A DNA stretch of 64,000 nt, from NCBI GenBank assembly GCA_937981555.1, contig CALJOK010000012.1, positions 182,105 through 246,104 of the forward strand. The letters run 5' to 3'. The position numbers were made by a program, and so were the translations under genes. The notes beneath the pieces are model-generated. The model worked only from the letters and a program-made list of their open reading frames with translations, was not told the DNA's origin and did no database searches. Below, piece by piece: positions 36,178 through 46,006 of this stretch (positions within the stretch are counted from its first letter, which is position 1; the number at the start of each line of letters is the position of its first letter). The stretch comes from an uncultured Saprospiraceae bacterium. GTDB lineage: Bacteria > Bacteroidota > Bacteroidia > Chitinophagales > Saprospiraceae.

Positions 36178-37896
36178 TTAAAACGTAGATCGTACTGACA
36201 TTTTCATACCACTAAATGCTGGCTCTAATCTACAAATTCCTCCAGCGCAAACAATCCCTTCCACTTGCTTCACATACTTCATCTCAAAACGATTAGATCG
36301 ATAAGTATAAACTACTCCAAGAGTTGGATAATGTAAATCTTCCGCTTTTTCTCCTGCCTGTAAATTCTTTTTATAAGGACTTACATTATACATATCCGAA
36401 GCAGTAATAATCCAATGTGGTGCTAGTCCAATTTCTATTTGTCCAAAAATCCAATCTCCAAAATCTCGGTTTGTATATTTTTCATCGGTTTCAGGATTAG
36501 TAGAAATCCCTGGAGCGGTCAGCATATATTGAAACTCAAATCTAGCAGATTTTTTTCTAGAAAATTTATATAAAAACTCTGCGTAAGGAGTTACCGTTTC
36601 CAAAATATCTACCCCAGTTTTTCCTTCATAAATATTTTGATTGTAATTCTGCCATTGGATTCCGCTAATCAATTGCCATTTTCGTTTGTACTTATAAGTA
36701 ACTTCCGTGTATACTTCTCGATACAATAATTCATTATCCAAAGTAGTAATATTGGATAAGTTCACTAAGAACCCTAATTTTCGACTTGGCGAATATCGAA
36801 CATCTAATTGAACAGCTTGCTCTCCTAATTCTTGTGTAGCGGGAGAGTATCGAGCATTCAATCGGTAAGTATTCACTCGATTCATTGGAGGTAAAAAGTT
36901 AATAAACCCACGATTAGTATTTTCAAATGGATTAACCCTAAATGAGAAATTTTCTGTTCTTTTTCCTTCCAAAGAAATTCCCAAACCATTACCTGCATAT
37001 CCAATCGAAGTATAAACTATATTTCCATTTGTAAAATCATATTTACCCAACAATGGAATTTCTAGTCCTGTACTTTCATCTATTCTTGACCATTCAAAAG
37101 TTGGATCCCAAAATACTTCATTAGTTTTGTAAGCTCCTTCCACATACCAAGTAAATGGACCAGCAACCAACGTATTGTAAACTGAAAAAGCATAAGAATT
37201 ATACTTTGCTTCTATCCGAAATGGATCTTGGTACAAACTCAAACTAGTCAATAATCGCCCCATCGTTTCATCATCAATCGTTCGACTCATCACTCCAAAA
37301 CCTGGTGCAAAACTTACACTACTTGAATCGATCTTTACATAACCATCAATACTTGCTCCTTTAATCACGGAAGCATAAGTGTCAAATAAATTTTTCTGCC
37401 GACCAGTCAATACTTTTATTTTCCAATCAGGAGTTAAATCATAAGTTAATTTTAATCCTTGCAAAGCATTGTCAATTAAAAGTGGTCGTTCTTCATAAGC
37501 TCTAAAAATAATTCCACTTCCAATTTGATCGTAAATGTATCCCACAGAAATTCCTAACTTATTCACCTTCTTATTGATATACCATCGACCGATACCTTGG
37601 TCGGTATAACTTTCATTTGGCTGAAGCAAATTTGAGTTATTGAAAAAATCAAATCGCACGCCAAGGTCAAATCCGAAATTGCTGTATTTCAAATCTAACC
37701 AAACTTCCGAACCAAATAACTGGTGATCGTATTGAGGTGTATTGAAAGCTTCAATCAATGAATCTTCTTGGAAAAAATTACCATTACTTTCTAGACTTCC
37801 AGATAAGGAGCCCTGATTGTTACTTTGTGAAAAACCCAACGTATAAATAAGTGTAAGAAGGATTAAAAGTAGTCCGTTTTGTTTTGTAGATAGCAT
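36178..37896 (-). CDS. DUF6029-family outer membrane protein
   Basis: A 572-residue protein with a signal peptide (GLLLILLTLIYTLGFSQ). A long series of alternating beta-strands typical of a large outer membrane barrel follows (for example GFDLGVRFDFFNNSNL, ARFEFQYMLTAPG). It ends GMKMSVRSTF, with a C-terminal Phe. It matches the pattern of Bacteroidota DUF6029 proteins, of unknown function. Its neighbours are Omp28 downstream and a divergent TlpA upstream, which suggests one envelope module. I infer a channel or surface scaffold for the Omp28 protein. Confidence 0.85.
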   Translation of the reverse strand: MLSTKQNGLLLILLTLIYTLGFSQSNNQGSLSGSLESNGNFFQEDSLIEAFNTPQYDHQLFGSEVWLDLKYSNFGFDLGVRFDFFNNSNLLQPNESYTDQGIGRWYINKKVNKLGISVGYIYDQIGSGIIFRAYEERPLLIDNALQGLKLTYDLTPDWKIKVLTGRQKNLFDTYASVIKGASIDGYVKIDSSSVSFAPGFGVMSRTIDDETMGRLLTSLSLYQDPFRIEAKYNSYAFSVYNTLVAGPFTWYVEGAYKTNEVFWDPTFEWSRIDESTGLEIPLLGKYDFTNGNIVYTSIGYAGNGLGISLEGKRTENFSFRVNPFENTNRGFINFLPPMNRVNTYRLNARYSPATQELGEQAVQLDVRYSPSRKLGFLVNLSNITTLDNELLYREVYTEVTYKYKRKWQLISGIQWQNYNQNIYEGKTGVDILETVTPYAEFLYKFSRKKSARFEFQYMLTAPGISTNPETDEKYTNRDFGDWIFGQIEIGLAPHWIITASDMYNVSPYKKNLQAGEKAEDLHYPTLGVVYTYRSNRFEMKYVKQVEGIVCAGGICRLEPAFSGMKMSVRSTF

Positions 37897-37957
37897 CTGA
37901 ATATATTATTTAATCTATTTGGAAAAAACTACACAATATAGTTTTTTAAAATTCATA

Positions 37958-37965
37958 CAAAAATA
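37958..37965 (-). promoter_or_regulatory. Candidate -7 box of the DUF6029-Omp28 operon
   Basis: TATTTTTG on the minus strand matches TAnnTTTG exactly. It lies 62 bases before the start codon. No convincing -33 box is present. Confidence 0.4.
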
Positions 37966-38073
37966 CCTTCATATATTGGTTTTTTGTAAAAATGATAACA
38001 CTTTAATATGCTAAGCAGCCGTTAAATCGAAGTTAAACCTAAATCAATATTAGCACTCTCGACTTTTTTATGA

Positions 38074-38081
38074 TAAATTTG
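38074..38081 (+). promoter_or_regulatory. Candidate -7 box of the tlpA-like gene
   Basis: TAAATTTG is an exact TAnnTTTG match, 55 bases before the ATG. The expected -33 position holds TTAGC rather than TTTG. Confidence 0.45.
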
Positions 38082-38135
38082 TCACGGCTTTTTAACCAAA
38101 AATAAAATTTAACAATCAAAATTAAATAAAATACA

Positions 38136-38633
38136 ATGAAGTTAATCAACATTTTATCAGTTGTTTTTGCACTTTGTCTTTCAACTTCTCTTTCTGCACA
38201 AAAGGTCTTACCTAATGTAAATGTGAAAGACCTTAAAGGAAAAACTGTCAACATTCAAGATTTTGCAAAAAATGGAAAAATTACTGTAATCAGTTTTTGG
38301 GCAACTTGGTGTTCTCCTTGTAAAAAAGAACTAGATGCAATCGCAGATATCTACCCTGATTGGCAAGAAGAATATGGTGCAGAAGTGATTGCCGTAACCA
38401 TTGATAATGCAAGAGCAATGGCAAAAGTGCCTGGTATAGTTGAAACAAAAAAATGGGACTATGTAATTCTTTCTGATGTGAATCAGGACTTACAAAGAGC
38501 CTTAAATTTCCAATCAGTTCCACAGACATTTTTGTTGGATCAAGAAGGAAATATCGTTTACACTCACACAGGTTATGTATCTGGTGATGAGTATGAATTG
38601 GAAGATAAAATCAAAGCTTTGGCGGGGAAATAA
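38136..38633 (+). CDS. TlpA-family thiol-disulfide reductase
   Basis: A 165-residue exported thioredoxin-like protein. After a signal peptide ending SLSAQ comes the TlpA/AhpC-TSA fold: LPNVNVKDLKGKTVNIQDF, then VISFWATWCSPCKKELDAI with Cys59 and Cys62, then VIAVTIDNAR and the cis-Pro segment FQSVPQTFLLDQEGNIVYTHTGYV. It probably reduces periplasmic disulfides, for example in cytochrome maturation or for the CxxC of the neighbouring Omp28 protein (inference). It is divergent from DUF6029 across 239 bp and ends at a strong terminator. Confidence 0.93.
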   Translation: MKLINILSVVFALCLSTSLSAQKVLPNVNVKDLKGKTVNIQDFAKNGKITVISFWATWCSPCKKELDAIADIYPDWQEEYGAEVIAVTIDNARAMAKVPGIVETKKWDYVILSDVNQDLQRALNFQSVPQTFLLDQEGNIVYTHTGYVSGDEYELEDKIKALAGK

Positions 38634-38643
38634 GTTGAATTTT

Positions 38644-38699
38644 CTTCAATAAAAAAAGCGAATATTTTCTTTTGAAAATATTCGCTTTTTTTATTGAAG
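38644..38699. terminator. Very long bidirectional terminator
   Basis: Perfect 26-base arms (38644-38669 and 38674-38699) around TTTT. The arms contain AAAAAAAGCGAATATTTTC and complement. It sits between the tlpA-like gene and the convergent ABC-F gene. Confidence 0.93.
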
Positions 38700-38714
38700 C
38701 ACAACGTTTCGTTT

Positions 38715-40601
38715 TTATGCTAACTCCGCTAACTCCATCCATCTCATTTCCTTTTCCTCTATTTCATTTTTCACTTCGCCAAGTTCGATAGAAAGTTTTT
38801 GAATTTCCTCAGGAGTCAAATCTGGATTATTAAACTGTTCCGTAATTTTTCCTCTTTTCTCTTCCAAAACTGAAATCTGTTTTTCCAAACGATTATATTC
38901 TTTACGCTCTTCGTAAGATAATTTTGGTTTTTCCTCTTTTGGTTTTTCAATAGTTGCTTGAGCGATTTTCTTTTGTTTTTGTCGGTCTCTTTCCGCTTGA
39001 CGCTCCTCTTCGAGTTCTTCTTTTTGCAAGGCACGGTAGTCAGAATACTGGCCGTTATAATCTCGAATTTTTCCATCACCTTCAAAAATAAAAAGGTGAT
39101 CAACTATTTTATCCATAAAAAACCGATCGTGAGTTACCACCAAAAGACAACCTGGAAAGTCCATTAAAAAATCTTCTAATATATTCAATGTGATCAAATC
39201 TAAATCATTGGTCGGCTCATCAAGAATCAAAAAATTTGGATTCTCCATCAAGATCGTCAACAAGTGTAATCGACGCTTCTCTCCCCCACTCAATTTTGAA
39301 ACGAAAACTTGTTGTTGTTTTCGATTAAACAAAAAACGTTCGAGCAATGATTCTGCCGTCAATTTATTTCCTTTTTCCAATGGAATATATTCTGCAATAT
39401 CACGTATCACATCAATGACTTTTTTGTCATTTTCTATTTGAATTCCATCTTGCGTATAGTGTCCAAAAACAACTGTTCCTCCGACTACAACTTTACCACT
39501 ATCAGGACGAATCTCTTGAGTCAACATTTTTAGCAAAGTAGATTTACCTGCACCATTCGGCCCAACGATTCCTGCTTTTTCTCCTTTTTTAAATTTGTAA
39601 TTAAAATCTTTTACTAAAACCCGATCATCATAACTTTTGGAAATATAATTAGCTTCCAAGATTTTACTCCCCAATCGACTTCCTTTCATATCAATTTGAA
39701 TCTTGTCTTTTGCAATCTTCTGAGAGGCTTTTTCTTCTATCTTATAGAAACTATCTACTCTAGACTTTGCTTTTGTTCCACGTGCCTTTGGTTGACGACG
39801 CATCCACTCTAACTCTTTCCCCATCAGTTTTTTTGTCTTATCTAAAACGACTGCTTGGTTCTCTTCCCTGATTGCTTTGGATGTTAAAAAATCAGAATAG
39901 TTTCCCTTGTATTTATAAATAACTCCAGCGTCCAATTCAATAATATTATTACAAACTCTTTCTAAAAAATAACGATCATGCGTCACCATAAAAAGGGTCA
40001 CGTTAGGTGACTGCAAATATTCTTCGAGCCATTCAATCATATCTAAATCCAAATGATTGGTCGGCTCATCGAGAATTAAAAATTCAGGTTCGTCAATCAA
40101 AATTTGTGCAAGTGCCAATCTCTTTTTTTGCCCACCTGAAAGATGTGCCACTCGTTGGTCAAGATTGGTGATTTTTAATTTCCCTAAAATTTCTTCGATG
40201 CGTGCTTTAAAATCCCAAGCTTCCAGATCATCCATTTGTTGCATGGCTTTTGCCATTCCATCTTCGTCTTCATAGTTAAGCATGGCTTTTTCGTAAGCGC
40301 GTGTAGCTTGGATCTTTGGATTTTCAGATTCAAAAACCGCTTCCATTATCGTATGCCCATCTTTAAAAATTGGATCTTGTAATAAATTTCCAATTCTAAT
40401 ATCTTTTCGAAAAAGAATTTTAGGGTTTTCACCTTCAGCTGATTCTGTTCCAGCGATGATTTTGATTAGCGTAGTTTTCCCTGCTCCATTTTTGGCAACG
40501 AGTGCAATCTTTTCGCCTTTGCTCATTTGAAAGTTAACATTGTCAAATAAGACTTTTTCACCAAAGGATTTTGAAATATTTTCGAGAGACAGGTAATTCA
40601 T
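38715..40601 (-). CDS. ABC-F family ATPase (Uup-like)
   Basis: A soluble tandem ABC ATPase of 628 residues with no membrane domain. First domain: ALVAKNGAGKTTLIK, HLSGGQKKRLALAQILI, FLILDEPTNHLD. Second domain: GIVGPNGAGKSTLLK, LSGGEKRRLHLLTIL, FLILDEPTNDLD. The inter-domain linker is charged (KELEWMRRQPKARGTKAKSR), and a C-terminal coiled coil (about 540-628) is typical of Uup. ABC-F proteins act on the ribosome E site; Uup-type members help with structural problems in translation or DNA. Resistance is not implied. The promoter lies at 40639-40672. Confidence 0.93.
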   Translation of the reverse strand: MNYLSLENISKSFGEKVLFDNVNFQMSKGEKIALVAKNGAGKTTLIKIIAGTESAEGENPKILFRKDIRIGNLLQDPIFKDGHTIMEAVFESENPKIQATRAYEKAMLNYEDEDGMAKAMQQMDDLEAWDFKARIEEILGKLKITNLDQRVAHLSGGQKKRLALAQILIDEPEFLILDEPTNHLDLDMIEWLEEYLQSPNVTLFMVTHDRYFLERVCNNIIELDAGVIYKYKGNYSDFLTSKAIREENQAVVLDKTKKLMGKELEWMRRQPKARGTKAKSRVDSFYKIEEKASQKIAKDKIQIDMKGSRLGSKILEANYISKSYDDRVLVKDFNYKFKKGEKAGIVGPNGAGKSTLLKMLTQEIRPDSGKVVVGGTVVFGHYTQDGIQIENDKKVIDVIRDIAEYIPLEKGNKLTAESLLERFLFNRKQQQVFVSKLSGGEKRRLHLLTILMENPNFLILDEPTNDLDLITLNILEDFLMDFPGCLLVVTHDRFFMDKIVDHLFIFEGDGKIRDYNGQYSDYRALQKEELEEERQAERDRQKQKKIAQATIEKPKEEKPKLSYEERKEYNRLEKQISVLEEKRGKITEQFNNPDLTPEEIQKLSIELGEVKNEIEEKEMRWMELAELA

Positions 40602-40638
40602 ATATTAATTTGAAAATTTGAATGATTTGAATTTTTCA

Positions 40639-40672
40639 CAAAAGTACTAAATTTAAAAACCCCTAAAACAAA
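40639..40672 (-). promoter_or_regulatory. Promoter of the ABC-F gene
   Basis: On the minus strand, TTTG (40672-40669), 22 bases, then TACTTTTG (40646-40639), an exact TAnnTTTG. The leader would be about 30 nt. The -33 box overlaps the T-run of the upstream protease gene's terminator. Confidence 0.5.
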
Positions 40673-40677
40673 AAAAG

Positions 40678-40708
40678 AAGCCGAAGCAAAATTAATTGCT
40701 TCGGCCTC
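40678..40708 (-). terminator. Terminator of the tail-specific protease gene
   Basis: GAGGCCGAAGCAA pairs with TTGCTTCGGCTTC (one G-U) on the minus strand and is followed by a T-run. Confidence 0.88.
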
Positions 40709-40733
40709 CTTTTTATAAAATATGAAGTTGAAT

Positions 40734-42830
40734 TTATTTCATATCTCGTAAGATAGATAATACTTCATTTAAGTAAATATCTTTTTCTAATCCTTCCATC
40801 CAATCTTTATTTCGAGCTTCCACTCCTTCATCTTTCGTTAATGCATCCATATCTTCAGGAAGATTCTTGACAATCATTCCATCTATCTTTTTATCTAATA
40901 CTTTTTTGAAAGCATCACTCACTTCTTTTTGGTCTTGCTCCATTTGAGTATATTTATCAATGTTCAAAGGATAAACATCAATGTCTCTCTGAGTTTTCAA
41001 CCATTTCGCATGAGTTTCAACTTGCTGAAAAGCAGGATGATTATCAACTCTTTTCCCACTTGCTTTTCGAAGCTCATCTAATTTATCCGTTACTGAATAT
41101 ACATTTTGTCCATATTGAACTGGAGCAATTTCAGTATAATCTAATGCATGCTCATAATCTTTTTCACCTGAGTCAAAGTAAGAGTATAAATCAGGGAAAA
41201 CGATATCAGATTTCACTCCATTCAATTGAACGGAACCTCCATTTACTCTGTAGTACTTCTGGATAGTTAATTTAATTGAACCTAAAGGCTTTACATCTGA
41301 ATATCCCATAACCGCTCTATCTAAATCTAAAAATCTTTGAACAGTACCTTTTCCATAAGTTGAAGTACTTCCTACAATTACTGCTCGTCCATAATCTTGC
41401 AAAGCTGCTGCTAAGATCTCTGAAGCTGATGCGCTGTACTCATTTACCATCACTACAAGTGGTCCATCATAAAGCACTTTTCCATCTTCATCTTCATGAA
41501 CTCCTGAACGGCCGATTCTTGATTTCACTTGAACGATTGGTCCTTTTTCAATAAAGAGACCAGCCATGTCGACTACTTCTTCCAATGATCCACCACCATT
41601 ATTTCTTAAGTCAAGGATAATTCCTTCGACATTATGCTTCATTAATTTTTTTAATTCCTTTGCTACATCTTCCGCACAACTATGTCCACCGTTTCTTCCA
41701 AAGTCAGCATAGAAACTTGGCAAATTAATGTATCCCATTTTCTCTTCACTTTGTGGAGCAGTAAGCAAAGTTGATTTTGCGTAACCTTCTTCCATGATAA
41801 CTACATCTCTTTCAATAGCAATCACTTCTTTCTTTCCATCTTTCTTTTTTACAGTTAATCGAACTTCCGTTCCTTTTTTCCCTCTAATCATATCTACCAC
41901 ATCATCGATAACCATTCCGCTAACATCTACTGGCTCATTATCACCTTGTGCAACTGCCATAATCATATCATCTGCTTCCAACTGTTTTCCTTTCCAAGCT
42001 GGCCCTCCTACAATGATGCTTACCACTCTAGTATATTCTTCTTCTGCTCGAAGTTGTGCTCCAATACCTTCTAAAGTTTTAGACATTCTAATGTCAAAAT
42101 TTTCTTTATCTCTTGGCTTGAAATAACCTGTGTGAGGATCGTACACATTAGCAACTGCATTCAAGTAATTGCTTAATCGATCGGCACGTTTTAATTTCCT
42201 CATTCGAGTGTACCATTTTTCAAATACATCCAAAACATCTTCCCTCGCTTTTTTCTCTAAGTCAGCAAAAGACTTTCCTTTTAAGTCTTCGTCTTCACCC
42301 TTTTTTTGCAACTCCAAATCATCAACTACTCGAGTTAAAGTTTCTCTTTTCAAATACTTTCTCCAACTCTCTTTTAGCTCTGCATCATTCTTTGCAAAAG
42401 GTTTTTTCTCATCAGATAAATCGATTGTTTCATCTATAGAAAAATCAAAAGGTTTTGATAAAATTTCTTTGAAGAATCCTTCCGTTTTATTCAATCCTTT
42501 TTCTACTAAAGTCAAAGACATATCGAAAAATTCGTAAGTCCCTGCATCTGCTTCATCATCTAATTTCATTTCAAATTTTCCTAATCGATCAACATCTTGC
42601 TGAGTCAACCATCTTCGGTTTCCGTCAATTCGATCCATGTATAGATCATAGACTTTTTCTGAAAAATCGTCATCTACTTTTTGCGGTTGGAAATGAAATC
42701 TATCTAAGTTAGCGATGATAGATTTGATTAGGATAGCTTCTTTTTCAGCATTGTTCGCAGGGATATAAAATGCTCCGAATACCAATGCGACAAGAATTAA
42801 TGAAAAGAAAATGGGACCTCTGAATTTCAT
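40734..42830 (-). CDS. prc: Carboxy-terminal processing (tail-specific) protease
   Basis: An S41-family protease of 698 residues, anchored or exported by an N-terminal hydrophobic segment (FFSLILVALVFGAFYIPA). An N-terminal helical region (about 30-240) precedes a PDZ domain (about 240-340; ARVVSIIVGGPAWKGKQLEADD). The catalytic S41 core has YINLPSFYADFGRNGG, ILDLRNNGGGSLEEVVDMAGLF, VNEYSASASEILAAALQDYGR with the nucleophile Ser near 467, and STYGKGTVQRFL with the Lys general base near 493. A C-terminal DUF3340-like helical domain completes the Prc architecture. It degrades or trims periplasmic proteins with nonpolar C-termini. Monocistronic. Confidence 0.94.
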   Translation of the reverse strand: MKFRGPIFFSLILVALVFGAFYIPANNAEKEAILIKSIIANLDRFHFQPQKVDDDFSEKVYDLYMDRIDGNRRWLTQQDVDRLGKFEMKLDDEADAGTYEFFDMSLTLVEKGLNKTEGFFKEILSKPFDFSIDETIDLSDEKKPFAKNDAELKESWRKYLKRETLTRVVDDLELQKKGEDEDLKGKSFADLEKKAREDVLDVFEKWYTRMRKLKRADRLSNYLNAVANVYDPHTGYFKPRDKENFDIRMSKTLEGIGAQLRAEEEYTRVVSIIVGGPAWKGKQLEADDMIMAVAQGDNEPVDVSGMVIDDVVDMIRGKKGTEVRLTVKKKDGKKEVIAIERDVVIMEEGYAKSTLLTAPQSEEKMGYINLPSFYADFGRNGGHSCAEDVAKELKKLMKHNVEGIILDLRNNGGGSLEEVVDMAGLFIEKGPIVQVKSRIGRSGVHEDEDGKVLYDGPLVVMVNEYSASASEILAAALQDYGRAVIVGSTSTYGKGTVQRFLDLDRAVMGYSDVKPLGSIKLTIQKYYRVNGGSVQLNGVKSDIVFPDLYSYFDSGEKDYEHALDYTEIAPVQYGQNVYSVTDKLDELRKASGKRVDNHPAFQQVETHAKWLKTQRDIDVYPLNIDKYTQMEQDQKEVSDAFKKVLDKKIDGMIVKNLPEDMDALTKDEGVEARNKDWMEGLEKDIYLNEVLSILRDMK

Positions 42831-43075
42831 ATTGTGAGTTTTTAATATTTACTTATTTCGAAATTTAACTAAAAGACAATACTTATTTTTGATAATTGCT
42901 TCTAGTGAATAAATATAGGTTAAATTCCTTATAAATTAAGGCGATAACCTTGCCAATTGGTCGTTTTAACGAAATTATAACGAAGTTAACGTGACTGGAA
43001 TTATCTCAAAGTTTACTTCTTTATTTTTTTTTGTAAAACAGACTAAAGGTGAAATTGTTTTTTCTACAAAAAGAA
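42831..43075. other. Intergenic region between protease and pyrophosphatase genes
   Basis: AT-rich spacer without ORFs. It presumably holds the protease promoter, but I could not place boxes. The pyrophosphatase terminator begins at 43076. Confidence 0.4.
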
Positions 43076-43109
43076 CAACGCCCTATTTGACGAATCAAAT
43101 AGGGCGTTG
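43076..43109 (-). terminator. Terminator of hppA
   Basis: CAACGCCCTATTTGA and its complement form a 15-base stem around CGAA, followed on the minus strand by TTCTTTTTG. A second, imperfect hairpin (about 43121-43161) sits directly against the hppA stop. Confidence 0.88.
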
Positions 43110-43162
43110 CCACATATTTTCACCTTATTTAAAGAATAATTAATTCTTTAATAAGTGAAATC

Positions 43163-45382
43163 TTAGATGAATGGAGCAATTACCAAAGCAACTACTGACA
43201 TCAATTTCAACAAGATATTTAATGATGGACCAGAAGTATCTTTGAATGGATCTCCAACAGTATCACCTACTACAGTTGCCTTGTGAGGCTCAGAACCTTT
43301 GTAGTACATTTTACCATTAATCTCTACTCCTTCTTCAAACATCTTCTTAGCGTTATCCCAAGCACCACCTGCGTTTGATTGGAAAATTGCCATCAATACT
43401 CCACAGACAGTTACTCCTGCAAGCAATCCACCTAGCATTTCAGCACCTCCTAAAAATCCAACTAAAACTGGAGAAATTACCGCCAATAAACCAGGCAACA
43501 TCATTTCTCGAATAGATGCCTTAGTTGAAATTTCAACACACTTATCATATTCTGGTTTTCCGTCAGCTGCGTCAAAAACTGCTCGATCAGCTGCACTCCA
43601 TTCTGACATTTCTTTTCCATCGTTTTTCTTCATCATTGCTAAAGCTGCTTTCAATTCAGGAATTTCCTTGAATTGTCTTCGCACTTCTGTAATCATATCC
43701 ATCGCAGCTCGTCCAACTGCATTCATAGATAAAGAAGAAAATAAAAATGGTAACATTCCTCCTACGAATAATGAAGCCATTACTGTTGGATTGGTAATAT
43801 CAATTCCATACAATTCCTCTCCTGGATTATTTACATTATACGAAGTAATAAATGCTGCGAATAATGCTAAAGAAGTCAAAGCCGCTGAACCAATTGCAAA
43901 TCCTTTTCCGATTGCTGCAGTTGTATTTCCTACTGCATCTAATTTATCAGTTCTTTGACGCACTTCTTTTGGCAATTCAGCCATCTCAGCAATACCACCT
44001 GCATTATCAGAAACTGGCCCGTATGCATCTACTGCTAACTGAATTCCTGTGTTGGAAAGCATTCCTACCGCAGCAATGGCAATACCATAAAGTCCTGCAA
44101 AGTGATGTGCTCCGATAATAGCAACAGCCAAAATCAAAATTGGAATTGCAGTTGATTGCATCCCCACTCCAAGACCAGCGATAATGTTCGTTGCAGCACC
44201 TGTTAAAGATTGATCCACAATCGATTTTACTGGTTTAGTTCCTGTACCTGTATAAAATTCAGTTACCATACCAATAAATAAACCTCCTGCTAAACCAAAA
44301 AGTACCGCATAAAATACGCCTATTGATTCATAAGTATTTACCACCTCTTTCCCATGCATATAAGATGCTACATCCCAAGATTCTGGAAGCATCCATTTTA
44401 CGATAAAAAATGTAGCTACCAACATCAAACCTGCAGAAACAAATTCCCCCATGTTCAATGCTTTTTGCGGATCGCCACCTTCTTTTACTTTTACGAAAAA
44501 TGTTCCGATAATAGAAGTTAGAATTCCTACACAAGCTAATACTAATGGTAATAAAACGGCATTCAATCCGTCAAAATCATTGTCACTCATATATCCTGTA
44601 GTACCAATAAATGCAGCACCTAATACCATTGTACCAATAATAGATCCTACATAAGATTCAAAAAGGTCCGCTCCCATACCGGCAACATCTCCTACATTAT
44701 CTCCTACGTTATCCGCAATAGTTGCTGGATTCAATGGATGATCTTCAGGAATACCTGCTTCCACTTTTCCAACTAAATCTGCTCCTACATCAGCTGCTTT
44801 GGTATAAATACCTCCACCTACACGAGCAAATAATGCAATAGATGATGCCCCAAAAGAGAATCCAGTTAAAACTGTAATTACTCGATTCACCTGATCAGCA
44901 TTCTCTACTCCAAACATGTTACTATAAACAATAAGTAAAGTTCCTAATCCTAAAACTCCTAACCCAACAACTCCCATCCCCATCACAGCTCCACCTGCAA
45001 AAGCTACTTCTAACGCTTTCCCCAAACTAGTTCGAGCTGCATTTGTAGTTCTTACATTTGCTTTGGTTGCTACTTTCATCCCGATGTATCCTGCCAAGGC
45101 AGAACAAATTGCTCCTAGTACAAATGAAACTGCTACAAGTGGTGAAGAGTTTGGCGTGTTGCCTGTTACTCCCAATAAAACCGCTACCGCAATTACGAAA
45201 ATTGCTAACACTTTATACTCAGCTTTTAAGAATGCCATGGCACCATCTTGAATATTTTTGGCGATTCTGGCCATTTTATCAGTACCTACTTCTTGTTTAG
45301 TAACCCAAGAAGATTTCCAGAAAGTGTAAAGCAATGCTAAAATACCAAAAGCTGGAATTGCATAAATAATCGTACTACCCAT
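43163..45382 (-). CDS. hppA: Membrane-bound ion-pumping pyrophosphatase
   Basis: A 739-residue integral membrane pyrophosphatase that couples PPi hydrolysis to H+ and/or Na+ export; 15 to 16 TM helices are expected. Substrate-binding signature [35 protein letters not shown], and a second acidic cluster [34 protein letters not shown] has Ala where K+-independent enzymes have Lys (GNTTKA...), which predicts a K+-dependent enzyme. The last acidic motif is [23 protein letters not shown]. It starts at ATG. Its leader carries a terminator-like hairpin (45421-45461). Confidence 0.96.
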   Translation of the reverse strand: MGSTIIYAIPAFGILALLYTFWKSSWVTKQEVGTDKMARIAKNIQDGAMAFLKAEYKVLAIFVIAVAVLLGVTGNTPNSSPLVAVSFVLGAICSALAGYIGMKVATKANVRTTNAARTSLGKALEVAFAGGAVMGMGVVGLGVLGLGTLLIVYSNMFGVENADQVNRVITVLTGFSFGASSIALFARVGGGIYTKAADVGADLVGKVEAGIPEDHPLNPATIADNVGDNVGDVAGMGADLFESYVGSIIGTMVLGAAFIGTTGYMSDNDFDGLNAVLLPLVLACVGILTSIIGTFFVKVKEGGDPQKALNMGEFVSAGLMLVATFFIVKWMLPESWDVASYMHGKEVVNTYESIGVFYAVLFGLAGGLFIGMVTEFYTGTGTKPVKSIVDQSLTGAATNIIAGLGVGMQSTAIPILILAVAIIGAHHFAGLYGIAIAAVGMLSNTGIQLAVDAYGPVSDNAGGIAEMAELPKEVRQRTDKLDAVGNTTAAIGKGFAIGSAALTSLALFAAFITSYNVNNPGEELYGIDITNPTVMASLFVGGMLPFLFSSLSMNAVGRAAMDMITEVRRQFKEIPELKAALAMMKKNDGKEMSEWSAADRAVFDAADGKPEYDKCVEISTKASIREMMLPGLLAVISPVLVGFLGGAEMLGGLLAGVTVCGVLMAIFQSNAGGAWDNAKKMFEEGVEINGKMYYKGSEPHKATVVGDTVGDPFKDTSGPSLNILLKLMSVVALVIAPFI

Positions 45383-45414
45383 AATCTCGTTGATTTTAAT
45401 TTAATTGTTTTGTT

Positions 45415-45461
45415 AAAAAATAAAAGGGAATGACTGCTCCAGTCATACCCAACCCCTTTTA
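45415..45461 (-). promoter_or_regulatory. Terminator-like hairpin in the hppA leader
   Basis: On the minus strand, TAAAAGGG pairs with CCCTTTTA and encloses TGACT-GGAGC-AGTCA, then TTTTTT follows (45420-45415). This is the form of an intrinsic terminator, yet it lies only 33 bases before the hppA ATG. No minus-strand gene exists upstream for more than 600 bases. It may be a leader attenuator or the end of a small RNA. Confidence 0.45.
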
Positions 45462-46006
45462 TGGTTTAAATCCCAATGTTTGTTTTCAAAAAATCTAATT
45501 TAATCAAAATGTAATTGTATTGTTATAATTTTTATTCTGACTAAAATACAAATCAAGACTTTTTTGAGAACTCAACTACTATTCTTACCTGAGGTTTTTC
45601 GTTCAAGGGCTAAAGTAACGCTATTTTACATTTTGTCATAAATTTTAAATGTGTATTTACAACAACATCAGAGACTTCTATGGAAAAATATATTTAAAAC
45701 GAATATTTCTTTTCCATAAGGGTTTTTAAATGAAATTATAGAGGGTAAATTAATGATGTAAATCAGCTCAACACAGTTACTAACATTAATTTGTTAGTTT
45801 AAACTTCATAATGTGGATAACCTTGCTCACTTACGCTTTTAGGTCAATTTGTCACTTAAAAACAAACATAACTGACTTTTTGTCTTTATTATTTTTAGAT
45901 TTATGCTAAAAAGACGTGAAAAACATAATGGAACATGAGTTGATAAAAGGAAAGGTGTAATCAATATTTAAAAATCATTTTTCTAAAAATAAAAAATTAT
46001 CAAATT
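45462..46006. other. Divergent intergenic region between hppA and hsp20 genes
   Basis: About 545 bases, AT-rich, with no convincing ORF. A short hairpin ACTAAC...GTTAGT lies near 45779-45798. It must hold the promoters of both flanking genes. I saw no CIRCE-type (TTAGCACTC-N9-GAGTGCTAA) heat-shock operator. Confidence 0.4.

Noticed and set aside
38715..40601. Antibiotic-resistance ABC-F gene
   Set aside because: The motifs and C-terminal coiled coil fit housekeeping Uup-type ABC-F proteins; there is no evidence for resistance.
42169..42537. Plus-strand 122-codon ORF opposite the protease gene
   Set aside because: Ser/Phe/Lys-rich shadow translation of the prc coding sequence.
45430..45498. 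22-codon ORF across the hppA leader hairpin on the plus strand
   Set aside because: Wrong strand for an hppA leader peptide, and its content is dictated by the palindrome.
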